This document shows, one piece after another, positions 33,755-42,314 of a stretch of DNA of 64,000 nucleotides. The notes under the pieces were generated by a model that had not been told where the DNA came from, did no database searches, and saw only the letters and a program-made list of their open reading frames with translations. Within the stretch, counting starts at the first letter, position 1. The number at the start of each line of letters is the position of its first letter. The DNA is from JAPPFW01 sp965231815 (GTDB lineage: Bacteria; Actinomycetota; Acidimicrobiia; Spongiisociales; Spongiisociaceae): assembly GCA_965231815.1 (NCBI GenBank), contig OZ246890.1, positions 2,790,001 through 2,854,000 of the forward strand, written 5' to 3'. Made by a program: the position numbers and the translations under genes.

Positions 33755-34807
33755 ATGGGTATGGTCCGCACCGTTCTGGGCGAGATACCGCCGGAGGATC
33801 TAGGGGTCACCCTCAGCCACGAGCACATCATCATAGACAGCGGCGACCTGTTCTGGGAGCCTCCCGGTCCCGACGACCCGCCCGAGGTGCAGGCTCTGGC
33901 CAAGGCCCCGGTGACCCGGGATGCCTACGAGATTCTGGCCGAGCGACCCTACATCTCTCGCGACAACCTGAACATGACGGAGCTCGACGTGGCGATCCGC
34001 GAGCTGCAGATGTACGCCGACGCCGGCGGGCAGAGCATCATCGACGTGAGCGGCAAGATACCGGGCTGGTGGCCGGAGGCTTTGGCGGAGGCGAGCCGGG
34101 CCACCGGGCTGAACGTGGTGGCGTCGACCGGGTGGTACATCGCCCCGTCCCACCCGCCGGGGCACGCCACGGCATCGGTCGGCGAGTTGGCCGAGATGCT
34201 GATCATGGACATCGAGGTGGGCATCCAGGGATCCGATATCCGGGCAGGCGTCATCGGCGAGTTGGGCATGTGCGAGCCTCTCCACCCCCAGGAGGAGAAG
34301 GTTCTCCGGGCCGGGGGGAGAGCCCAGGCTGACACAGGGGTTCCTCTCACCGTTCACCCGATGGTTTTCAAGAAGGAGGCCCACCGCTACATCGACATTC
34401 TCGAGGAGGAGGGCGCCAACCTCGACAAGGTGTATATGAGCCATATGGACGGCAGTTGCCCCGACTACAAGTACCACGAATCGGTCATGGATCGGGGCGT
34501 GTCGATCGACTACGACCTGTTCCGGGGAACGCCGTGGAACGACTCTCACCTGCTGTTCGGCGGAGACCACTGGATCTCTGACCGGGAACGGGTCGAGACC
34601 CTTGCCCGGATGTGCGCCGACGGTTACAGCAACCAGTTGATGCTGGCCCACGACAACTGCCTGAAGATCCACTTCGTGGAGTACGGCGGCAAGGGGTACG
34701 CCTACATCCTAAAGGAGATCGTGCCGCAGCTACGCGAGTTGGGGGTGACGGAGGACCAGATCGACGACATGCTGGTGAAGAACCCCCGGCGGATCTTCAC
34801 GGTCTGA
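33755..34807 (+). CDS. Phosphotriesterase-family metal-dependent hydrolase
   Basis: This 350-residue TIM-barrel protein starts MGMVRTVLGEIPPEDLGVTL, then SHEHIIID with H22 and H24 as metal ligands. Further ligands are Glu in GVIGELGMCEP, His in LTVHPM and YMSHMDG, and Asp in LAHDNC, with VKNPRRIFTV at the end. The family covers organophosphate hydrolases, lactonases and amidases; natural members here are more likely lactonases or amidohydrolases. The ribosome site GGAGAGGAG lies just upstream. It is the intact relative of the gene broken by the transposon at 5600-13720. It is followed by the PhyH gene after 51 bp. Confidence 0.9.
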   Translation: MGMVRTVLGEIPPEDLGVTLSHEHIIIDSGDLFWEPPGPDDPPEVQALAKAPVTRDAYEILAERPYISRDNLNMTELDVAIRELQMYADAGGQSIIDVSGKIPGWWPEALAEASRATGLNVVASTGWYIAPSHPPGHATASVGELAEMLIMDIEVGIQGSDIRAGVIGELGMCEPLHPQEEKVLRAGGRAQADTGVPLTVHPMVFKKEAHRYIDILEEEGANLDKVYMSHMDGSCPDYKYHESVMDRGVSIDYDLFRGTPWNDSHLLFGGDHWISDRERVETLARMCADGYSNQLMLAHDNCLKIHFVEYGGKGYAYILKEIVPQLRELGVTEDQIDDMLVKNPRRIFTV

Positions 34808-34858
34808 CCAGGATGGCTTGGTATAGTCGCGGGTGGCGGCTGTCCCGGGAGGTCGGCA

Positions 34859-35809
34859 ATGATTGAGCAGTTCACCGACGAGCAGATCCACCAGTACCGC
34901 GAGGACGGATTCCTGATCGTGGAGAACCTGATCGATATGGACGCGGTGATGGAACTCCGGGAGAGGTACGACCGTATCTTCGATGGGCAGCACGACTTGG
35001 TCAACTGGCCGGACGAGTACTACTGGCAGAAGGGTCGGGACCCCGAGGATGCCCATCGGGTGCTGGCCGGCCTGTGGCGGACGGATCCGGTGGTGGCTAA
35101 GCACACCTTTGCAGGACCGTTCGGGAAGCTGGGGTGCCAGTTGGAGGGCGCGACGAGCGCTCGCCTGTGGGCCGATGTCGCCATGTACAAGCCTGAGGGC
35201 GGCAAACCGTTCGACATCCACCAGGATGCGGCCTTCATGTGCTGGGTCGATCCGGTGTGGAACTGGACCTGCTGGATCGCTCTCGACGACACGTACGCTG
35301 ACGGGGGAACGCTTGTCTACGTGCGGGGCAGCCACAAGTGGGGACCGCAGCCTGCCCCGGGCGCAACCCAGATCAGCCGTGACACGATGGAAGGGTGGAC
35401 CGACTACGTCCAGCAGTTCGCTCCTGAAGGCGCGCAGGTGGAGTTGGTTCCGCTAGTCTTCGGCGCCGGCTCGGCCGCATTCCACACCGGCTGGATATGG
35501 CACGGGAGCGGGCCCAACACCCGACCGGGCAACATACGACGGTCCTACAGCATCCACATGATCCCGGCTACCTCCACTCATCATCCACGCATCCGCCACC
35601 GTTCCTACAGCCGTTACTTCGCTCCCGGCCAGCGGGCCTTCGATGACAACTTCTTCCCGGTGCTGTGGTCGGAGGGCGGCTATCGGACCCCCTGGCTGGA
35701 CGAGTATGCCGACCAGGAGATACCGATCGACGCTTTCTCGTCCGAGGCGGTGCTGAGCCTCGGCGACGACGGCATCGACATCGAGCCGTGGGCTGCCGCC
35801 GCGGGCTGA
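34859..35809 (+). CDS. Phytanoyl-CoA dioxygenase (PhyH) family protein
   Basis: The 316-residue protein shows FTDEQIHQYREDGFLIVENL at the start, the iron-binding HxD at H121 and D123 (DIHQDAAFMCW), and the distal His H215 in WIWHGSGPNTRPGNIRRSY with the 2-oxoglutarate arginine a few residues on. These are the marks of non-haem Fe(II)/2-oxoglutarate oxygenases of the PhyH family, which hydroxylate small molecules. The substrate need not be an acyl-CoA. It lies in a same-strand series with the phosphotriesterase-like gene and the threonine-synthase-like gene, so it may act in one catabolic or tailoring route with them. Confidence 0.92.
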   Translation: MIEQFTDEQIHQYREDGFLIVENLIDMDAVMELRERYDRIFDGQHDLVNWPDEYYWQKGRDPEDAHRVLAGLWRTDPVVAKHTFAGPFGKLGCQLEGATSARLWADVAMYKPEGGKPFDIHQDAAFMCWVDPVWNWTCWIALDDTYADGGTLVYVRGSHKWGPQPAPGATQISRDTMEGWTDYVQQFAPEGAQVELVPLVFGAGSAAFHTGWIWHGSGPNTRPGNIRRSYSIHMIPATSTHHPRIRHRSYSRYFAPGQRAFDDNFFPVLWSEGGYRTPWLDEYADQEIPIDAFSSEAVLSLGDDGIDIEPWAAAAG

Positions 35810-35867
35810 AAGAGTCGGGAGCGCCCCACCCGATCATGATCGCCGCGGGTCGCGGGTAGGCAGGGGC

Positions 35868-37097
35868 ATGTTCGCCCGAGGACTGCGCTGCACTAGATGC
35901 CGGGCGGAGTACGACCTCGGGCCGTATTTCAAGGGTTGCCCCCAATGCCGCGATGCCTTGGAGGTAATCTACAACGAGGCGGCGATCCGCTCGGTCGTAT
36001 CCATGGACAGGTGGGCCCGGCGCGCTCCGTCGGTTTGGCGGTACTCCGAACTGCTCCCCCTCCGGGCAGCTACGGATAGAGTCACCCTCGGCGAAGGCGG
36101 TACTCCGGTGATCCGGGTTCCTAAGACCGGCGACAATCCTCTCCCGTTCCTATACCTGCAGAACGAAACCGTCAACCCCACCTACGCCTTCAAGGACCGG
36201 TTCCATTCGGTGTCGATTTCCATGGCTCGCCAATTCGGGATCGACCGGGTGGTCTGCTCCACGACGGGCAACCACGGGATGAGCGCAGCCGCCTACGCGG
36301 CCCGGGCCGGGATGAGGTGCGTGGTGCTGGCCGATCCGCGGGCACCCCGGGTCCAGAGGGACTGGATGCGCCTGTTCGGGGCAACCGTGGTGGTGGAGAT
36401 GAACCGCAAACCCCCTCTCCAAGCCTTCGTGGAAGAGCACGGCTGGTATCCGTCGACCTACATGACCCCCATGCCCGTCTCGACGCCATACGGAGTGGAA
36501 GGGTACAAGACCATGGCGTACGACGCGGTTCTCGCCCTGAGCAGGGCGCCGGACCACTATCTGTTCCCGGTAGCGGCGGGGGACGGTCTCTACGGACCCT
36601 GGAAAGGTTTCCAGGAGCTTTACCGTCTAGGCCTCATCAAACGCCTTCCCCGTATGCATGGGGTGCAGGCCGCGGGTGCCAACCCGATCGTTCGAGCGAT
36701 CGAGGAGGGGCTTGACTATGTCCCGGTCCACCCCGCTCCTGACACTGTTGCGCTCTCCATCGCCGATGACACGGGTGGACGGATCGCCCTCCAAGCCATC
36801 CGCGATTCGGGTGGTTCGGCGGTCGAAGTCACGGACAAGGCCATCGTGGAGGCACTTCACCGGGCGGCTCGGATGGGGGTGAGCCCCGAACCCGCCTCGG
36901 CCGCCGCCCTTGCCGGCGCCTGGGAATTGGCGCGCCGGGGGGTGATCAAACCCGGCGATTTCGTCGTGTGCTGTATCACCGGCGCGGGACCCATGTGGCC
37001 CGGGGTAATGTCAGGCCAGGTTCCCGGCGAGGAACTCGTCAATCCCGGACAGGCCGTTCTGGATAAGCTGATGACCGGGGAGGAGTTGTTGCGATGA
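35868..37097 (+). CDS. Threonine synthase-like PLP-dependent enzyme
   Basis: The 409-residue protein has an N-terminal zinc ribbon (C8, C11, C24, C27 in LRCTRCRAEY and KGCPQCRD) and a fold-type II PLP domain. The PLP lysine is K109 in TYAFKDRFHS, TTGNHGMSAAAYAARAG follows, and PVAAGDGLYGPW binds phosphate. The layout is that of threonine synthase or related beta-lyases such as threonate or diaminopropionate enzymes. Its place among catabolic genes argues for a degradation role rather than threonine synthesis, but this is inference. Its stop overlaps the next start by ATGA, coupling it to the unknown gene at 37094. Confidence 0.82.
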   Translation: MFARGLRCTRCRAEYDLGPYFKGCPQCRDALEVIYNEAAIRSVVSMDRWARRAPSVWRYSELLPLRAATDRVTLGEGGTPVIRVPKTGDNPLPFLYLQNETVNPTYAFKDRFHSVSISMARQFGIDRVVCSTTGNHGMSAAAYAARAGMRCVVLADPRAPRVQRDWMRLFGATVVVEMNRKPPLQAFVEEHGWYPSTYMTPMPVSTPYGVEGYKTMAYDAVLALSRAPDHYLFPVAAGDGLYGPWKGFQELYRLGLIKRLPRMHGVQAAGANPIVRAIEEGLDYVPVHPAPDTVALSIADDTGGRIALQAIRDSGGSAVEVTDKAIVEALHRAARMGVSPEPASAAALAGAWELARRGVIKPGDFVVCCITGAGPMWPGVMSGQVPGEELVNPGQAVLDKLMTGEELLR

Positions 37098-37903
37098 CAT
37101 CCACCGTCGAGGAGTTGATCACCTTCTTCCGTTCCGATTACTGGGCGGAAAACATGGAGTTGATGCACCGTTCCGACATAACCCTCCACGAGGTGATGCT
37201 GTCGACCAGCATCCATCCGGTGACCCTGGAGTTCTTGTTCGATCGGTACCTGGCCGAAGTCGGGAAGGACGTCGTCAACGTCGGCCATGCCGTGGTTGGC
37301 GACAGGGGCCTGATCAAATACTACACGTCGGACAGGCCTTCCTTCTTCCTCATGTGGACCTACGGTGACGAGACCCTGATCGGGCCCGACCCCGATGGCA
37401 GGACAGTCCTGCTGAGCGATGACGGTGAGCAGTCCTACCTTGACGACGTAGCGCCGAGACATATTGTGGACGCGGACCATGAGGCCATCGACAGGTACTT
37501 CGCCTCCGAACACTGGGAGGCGATGCTCGGAAAGATGCGGGATCCAGACATCGAGCACTTCCACGACTACCTGCTGACCGAGATCCACCCGTACGATCTC
37601 GCCGAGCGCTGTACCGAGGCTATCCGGAAGGCCGGTTACGGTGAGGTCGAGCCCTACTACCTCGCCAGACCCGATATCGGTTCGATGTGGATCGGATACG
37701 CCCCTCCGGGTACCAAGTCGATGGAGTTCGTGGCTACCCATACCCCGGGAGCAATTCTGGAACCGCAGGAACTCACCCCCGCTGACCGCGCCTATGGAGG
37801 CGACGGGTTCACTATCACCCAGATGAGGGAGTTCGTCGCCAAGGATCCCTACCGCCCGGTGACGCTCGGCGAAGCGAGAGCGGTTCTAGCAGAAGTGCTC
37901 TGA
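37094..37903 (+). CDS. Unknown protein with duplicated W...IHP module; paralogue of 45033-45854
   Basis: I do not recognise a family. The 269-residue soluble protein contains the same module twice: ITFFRSDYWAENMELMHRSD leading to TSIHPVTLEFLF near residues 9-50, and DRYFASEHWEAMLGKMRDPD leading to TEIHPYDLAERC near residues 133-175. Between and after are beta-rich stretches (VNVGHAVVGDRGLIKYY, VEPYYLARPDIGSMWIGYAP, EFVATHTPGAILEPQELTP). The gene overlaps the threonine-synthase-like gene by 4 bp. Its paralogue is coupled to the aldehyde dehydrogenase of the BMC operon, so both may do the same job with different partner enzymes. Confidence 0.8.
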   Translation: MTSTVEELITFFRSDYWAENMELMHRSDITLHEVMLSTSIHPVTLEFLFDRYLAEVGKDVVNVGHAVVGDRGLIKYYTSDRPSFFLMWTYGDETLIGPDPDGRTVLLSDDGEQSYLDDVAPRHIVDADHEAIDRYFASEHWEAMLGKMRDPDIEHFHDYLLTEIHPYDLAERCTEAIRKAGYGEVEPYYLARPDIGSMWIGYAPPGTKSMEFVATHTPGAILEPQELTPADRAYGGDGFTITQMREFVAKDPYRPVTLGEARAVLAEVL

Positions 37904-38224
37904 CTCAATCCCGGATTCTTCATGAGCGGGATTCCTCCCAGCGAATGTGCAGCCATGGACAGACTCCTGATCCGGGATTTTGACAACTCGACAAGCCCGT
38001 CGACTCGACCGCTACCTTCACCCGTCGAGTACATACGAATCAAGTTGCTAACACAGGCTTAAAGTGGTCTTTCATGGGCGGGTATGCCGGGAAGCCCGCA
38101 GAGCCAGGGCTAGACGCGAGGTCGCATGGATGAGCAGCACGCCGATGCTCGCTTTCTCCCACCCGGACGCGGCGCTCTTCCCTTACCGACCGGCGTAACG
38201 TAAGGAAGGAGATGGAGGTCGTCG
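37904..38224. repeat. Intergenic region with MITE-like dispersed repeat
   Basis: No gene was found. ATCCCGGATTCTTCATGA with GCGGGAT forms a short hairpin near 37909-37933. From about 37980 to 38080, GTCGACTCGACCGCTACCTT, CCCGTCGAGTACATACGA and GGCTTAAAGTGGTCTTTCAT match the reverse complement of about 55520-55400 with clear divergence. The shared length (about 110 bp) and opposite orientation suggest a non-autonomous mobile repeat. A ribosome site AAGGAGATGGAGG precedes the next gene. Confidence 0.55.
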
Positions 38225-39805
38225 ATGTTCGATACGATTATCGGGAATGGTCGAGTCGTGGACGGTACAGGCTCTGTGGCCGTGACCGCGGACGTCGGTA
38301 TCAGCGGAGACCGGATCACCGCGATAGGTGATCTCGGTGGAGCCGAATGCAGGCAGTTGTTCGAGGTGTCGGGGATGGTGGTGGCGCCGGGTTTCATCGA
38401 CATCCATAGCCACTCTGACTTCACCCTACTGATCGACCCTCGGGCACATAGCCAGATCTTCCAAGGGGTCACCACCGAGTTGGTAGGTAACTGCGGTCAC
38501 GGCTGCGCCCCAATGGGAACGAACATCGAAGCCTTCACCGGGAACATCTACGGCTACCAGGAGTTATTACCGATCGATTGGACGACGATGGAGGGATACC
38601 TGTCCCGACTTGAGGAACGTTCACCGGCGGTGAATGTGGCCACCCTCGTTCCCAACGGGAATCTTCGACTGGCCGCGGTCGACGACGTGAGTCGGGCAGC
38701 CACGGACAGCGAAATCGCCCGGATGGCGCAGTTGCTCGCGCAGTCCCTCGACGCAGGCGCTTTTGGATTGTCTACCGGGCTCGAGTACCCCGCGGAGCGA
38801 GCGGCAAGCGAGGAGGAGGTCATCGAGTTGTGCCGGGTGGTGGCCCGCAACGATGGTTTGTATGCGACCCATGAAAGAAACCGGGAGGTGCTGGCGATCG
38901 AGGCGGTGGAAGAAGGCTTGCGAGCCGCCGCGGAAACCGGGGTAAGGCTCCAACTCTCGCACATCATCCCCCGCCGGGGCGGGCCAACCGACTCTCTCGA
39001 ACGCTGCATCAAGTTGGTCGAAGCAGCTAATGACGGCGGCGAGAACGTCGAGTTCGACGCTCACACCCGCCTGCACGGTATCACCAACCTCAGTGCGGTG
39101 CTTCCCTCTTGGGCGGTGGACGGAGGGCCGGGCCGGCTGAGACGGTATCTCACCGACCCGCCTACCAGAGCACGGCTGAAGCGGTACGAAAGCATCATCT
39201 CGTCCTTCGGCCTCGGAGGGTGGGGGAGGGTGGCGCTGTTCTCCAGTCAAGGCTCTCCCGGCAAGGTCGGGAGCACCATTGCCGACTTGACTCCATCAGG
39301 TGGCGACCCTTACGACACGATGTACGACCTCCTACTGGAGGAGGGGGACGATCCTCATGGGGCGTTGCTTGTCGTCCGCTCGTACGAAGAGGATATGCTT
39401 GCCCACGCCTTCCGGCACCCGTTGTGCACCACCGAGTCGGACGCCACGGCCCTCTGTACGGACGGTCCCCTGGCCGGCACGACCTTTCTAGGCGCCTACA
39501 CCTGGGCCGCCTCGTTCTTCCGAACCATGGTCAGAGACCGATGCGAGCTTTCGCTGGAAGAGGCGATATACAAGCTCACCGCTCAGGCAGCCGACCGGAT
39601 CGGGCTCAGGGATCGTGGACGCCTAGCCGTGGGCAAGCGGGCCGACATCGTCGTCTTCGATTCCGACGAATTCTCAGACCAGGGAACACTCGACGACCCC
39701 AACCGCAAGGCCACCGGAGTCAATCACGTACTGGTGAACGGTGAGCCTGCCCTGCTGAACGGCGTCGCGACCGGCCGCCGCAACGGTCGGGTCCTGCGAC
39801 GTTGA
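38225..39805 (+). CDS. N-acyl-D-amino-acid deacylase (D-aminoacylase)
   Basis: The 526-residue protein is full length for the family. It shows the N-terminal small barrel (FDTIIGNGRVVDGTGS), the metal motif in VVAPGFIDIHSHSDFTLL, GVTTELVGNCGHGCAP with the metal-binding cysteine, FGLSTGLEYPAERAAS, YATHERNR, QLSHI and ATALCTDGP. The C-terminus returns to the small barrel (VGKRADIVVFDSDEF, GVNHVLVNGEPAL). It removes the acyl group from N-acyl-D-amino acids using zinc. It fits the D-amino-acid theme set by the aldolase-like enzyme at 19418. A remnant of a second copy lies at 3145-3343. Confidence 0.93.
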   Translation: MFDTIIGNGRVVDGTGSVAVTADVGISGDRITAIGDLGGAECRQLFEVSGMVVAPGFIDIHSHSDFTLLIDPRAHSQIFQGVTTELVGNCGHGCAPMGTNIEAFTGNIYGYQELLPIDWTTMEGYLSRLEERSPAVNVATLVPNGNLRLAAVDDVSRAATDSEIARMAQLLAQSLDAGAFGLSTGLEYPAERAASEEEVIELCRVVARNDGLYATHERNREVLAIEAVEEGLRAAAETGVRLQLSHIIPRRGGPTDSLERCIKLVEAANDGGENVEFDAHTRLHGITNLSAVLPSWAVDGGPGRLRRYLTDPPTRARLKRYESIISSFGLGGWGRVALFSSQGSPGKVGSTIADLTPSGGDPYDTMYDLLLEEGDDPHGALLVVRSYEEDMLAHAFRHPLCTTESDATALCTDGPLAGTTFLGAYTWAASFFRTMVRDRCELSLEEAIYKLTAQAADRIGLRDRGRLAVGKRADIVVFDSDEFSDQGTLDDPNRKATGVNHVLVNGEPALLNGVATGRRNGRVLRR

Positions 39806-39946
39806 CCCGGCCCGTCCGTTCGCCGTCGGCAACCGCTCGTGGAGGTGCTCGGCTACCGCCCAACTCACGAGTCCGCCAACGGCTCCGGCATTCCCCGCGC
39901 ATGACACTTCGGGGCTAGTGTCGGAGGAACCCGCAAGGGAGGTTGC

Positions 39947-40996
39947 ATGAAGGACCAGGGCAAGGTCATCACCGTCAACGGTCTCATGGAACCGGACCAA
40001 CTCGGGATCACCCTCATGCACGAACACCTGCTGTTCACATGCCTGATGTGGTTCCTGGAGGGGAACCATCGCGGCCTGGGGTCAGACTCTTACTTGCCGG
40101 TAACAGCCCGGAACGCAGCCTTGCTCCGGGAGTTCCCGTACCACAACCGGGACAATCTGATCAACACCGACTGGTATCTCACTGCCATGGAGGTCAGGCG
40201 GTTCAAGATGGCGCTGGGCCGCACCGTGGTGGACTCCTCCGACCTCGGTCTCGGCCGGGATGTGTGGGGGTTGAGGAAGATCGCCAACGACGTCGGGGTC
40301 AACATAATCTCGGGCACCGGATACTACGTCCACCACGCCCAGCCCTGGTACGTCGATTCCATGACGGAGCATGACCTCGCGGAAGGCATGATCCGGGACA
40401 TCACCGAGGGCGCGGATGGTACAGACATCCGTTGTGGGCTGATCGGCGAGATCGGGACATCGGATCCGGTCGCTCCCGCCGAGTGGAAGGCCTTGAGAGC
40501 CGCTGCCATCACCCACCACGCCACCGGCGCCGCGATCCAGATCCACGCACTGCATGAACAGAGGCTGATGCCAGACATCCTGGACCTGCTGATCAAAGAG
40601 ATGGGCGTACATCCCACCAGAGTGATCGCAGGCCACATGGATCTGACCACCGGCGACCGCCGCTACATGAAGCGGGTTGCCGAGTACGGTACTTTCTTCG
40701 AGCTCGACGGCTTCGGACACCCATGCCCGACCGAAGGTGTACACGTTACCGACTCCGATCGCGTCGGAGCCGTCGAATGGCTGATCTCCGAGGGCCATGA
40801 AGACCAGTTGCTGTTCTCCCACGATATCGGGCTCAAGTCGAGACTGTCCGGCTTCGGAGGACCCGGCTACGACCACATCATGAACGTGATCATCCCCAAG
40901 CTGAGCAGGGATGACGTTGCCCGCGATGTCATCGACAAGATCCTGATCGGCAACCCTCGACGTGTCCTGACACTCGCCGCGGAGTCATCCGCCTGA
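39947..40996 (+). CDS. Phosphotriesterase-family hydrolase, paralogue 1 of a pair
   Basis: The 349-residue protein begins MKDQGKVITVNGLMEPDQLG, then ITLMHEHLLF with H25 and H27 as metal ligands. Glu in LIGEIGTSDP, His in IQIHAL and IAGHMDL, and Asp in FSHDIGLKSR complete the site; NPRRVLTL ends the barrel. The ribosome site is GGGAGG 5 bp before ATG. It is about 75 percent identical by eye to the protein at 42315-43361, with an amidohydrolase gene between them on the opposite strand. The substrate is unknown; lactones or amides are likeliest. Confidence 0.9.
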   Translation: MKDQGKVITVNGLMEPDQLGITLMHEHLLFTCLMWFLEGNHRGLGSDSYLPVTARNAALLREFPYHNRDNLINTDWYLTAMEVRRFKMALGRTVVDSSDLGLGRDVWGLRKIANDVGVNIISGTGYYVHHAQPWYVDSMTEHDLAEGMIRDITEGADGTDIRCGLIGEIGTSDPVAPAEWKALRAAAITHHATGAAIQIHALHEQRLMPDILDLLIKEMGVHPTRVIAGHMDLTTGDRRYMKRVAEYGTFFELDGFGHPCPTEGVHVTDSDRVGAVEWLISEGHEDQLLFSHDIGLKSRLSGFGGPGYDHIMNVIIPKLSRDDVARDVIDKILIGNPRRVLTLAAESSA

Positions 40997-41245
40997 CACC
41001 GAAGAGGGTACTGAACAACCCCGGCCGGCCCGACGTCCGGTGGTGAACTCTCTCGTCGGCGGGCGAGGCCGGCTCAATTACCCGTTTCGCATTCTCCTGG
41101 ACCGGACCGGTGCGGCAAACGCCGCCACGTCCACCACGAGACCAGAGGTGGCCTTTGGTCGCGGTCGTTCGCCGATGGTGAGTGGCGCACCGGCTGAGTG
41201 CATCACAGCAGCCTGCATGCCGGAAGGTTGATCCAGTCGGTCGGG

Positions 41246-42139
41246 TCAGCCGGAGGCGTTCACGCCGAAGAGACGCGCCGCGTTGGTCCCGAGATAATCC
41301 TCTATGTCGGCATCCGTGAGGTCGGGCAGGCCGGAAGCGATGTTGTGCTCGGCCGCCTGCGCGGGAAGCGACCTCACGAAGGGGACGTCCTCGCGGCAGT
41401 CGTAGTTGTCCGTGCCCCAGAGGACCTTGTCGAGAACCATGAAGTGTTTGGCGTACTTGAGAAACCGCACGTTGGTCTCCAGAGGTTGGAGGAAGCCCCA
41501 CCAACCGGTATTGGCGTACATGTTGGGGTTCTTCAGCATCATCATCACCACCTCCTCGTAGTAGTTCTCCCCGGCATGGACCACAACCAGCTTCAGATCG
41601 GGGAAGCGAACCGCGACGTCGTCGAGGAGGATGGGGTGCTGGTTCTTGAGCAGGAAGTACCCGGACCATCCGGTGTGGACGAAGATCACCAAGCCGAGTT
41701 CCTCCGCCTTCTCATATATCGGCATGATCGACGAGTCGTTGAGCGCCATGTCGAAGCTGCTGGCCGGCGAGATCTTCATTCCCACCAGTCCCATGTCAAC
41801 GATCTCCTCCATCTCACGCAGCGCGCTGAGTCCCCCGAACAGGTCGACACTGCCAAGCCCGATGTACCGGTCGGGGTACTTATCCACCGCCGCCGCCACG
41901 AACGAGGGGGGCACCTCCGAGTTCAGGTGAGGCACCTTGCTGGCGTGGCAGACTGCCATGTCCACCCCGGCCTCGTCCATTCGTTCGATCATCTGCTCGG
42001 CGCTCATGCCTTGGACGAGCCCTGTCTTGGTCCCGAGACCCCTCGCCGCCCATCCCGCCGCGTACATCGCGTCGTCCATCACGCCCTTCCCGCCCCAATG
42101 CTCCGGCTTCGAGAGCCACACATGGCTGTCGATGATCAT
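41246..42139 (-). CDS. Amidohydrolase-2 family protein, HxW variant, paralogue of 18510-19400
   Basis: The 297-residue protein opens MIIDSHVWLSKPEHWGGKGV, with Trp at the second position of the usual HxH. VGMKISPASSFDMALND, VIFVHTGWSGYF, LVVVHAGENYYEE and LWGTDNYDC match the gene at 18510, including the whole block from VVMMMLKNPNMYA to KYAKHFMVLDK. The barrel fold and late metal ligands are kept, so it is likely active with altered metal binding, or acts as a decarboxylase or lactonase. It diverges from the phosphotriesterase-like gene at 42315, with about 175 bp between. Confidence 0.87.
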   Translation of the reverse strand: MIIDSHVWLSKPEHWGGKGVMDDAMYAAGWAARGLGTKTGLVQGMSAEQMIERMDEAGVDMAVCHASKVPHLNSEVPPSFVAAAVDKYPDRYIGLGSVDLFGGLSALREMEEIVDMGLVGMKISPASSFDMALNDSSIMPIYEKAEELGLVIFVHTGWSGYFLLKNQHPILLDDVAVRFPDLKLVVVHAGENYYEEVVMMMLKNPNMYANTGWWGFLQPLETNVRFLKYAKHFMVLDKVLWGTDNYDCREDVPFVRSLPAQAAEHNIASGLPDLTDADIEDYLGTNAARLFGVNASG

Positions 42140-42314
42140 GGTCGTTCCCTTCCGTCCGGCCTCTCCCGATCAGGGCCGCGAGGCGTGGTGCTGGTCAGCC
42201 ACGTTACCGGTTCCACCACCGAAATGCAGTGCCTTGGGCAATTCGCCGTCTTGATCGGGGCAAGCGGGTTGGCACTTCGTCTATTGTCGGCGGAACGCCG
42301 GGAGGGAGGACGCC

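Noticed and set aside
41140..41161. Terminator-like inverted repeat GACCAGAGG/CCTTTGGTC
   Set aside because: It has one mismatch, a loop of only a few bases and no T run; support is too weak to list.
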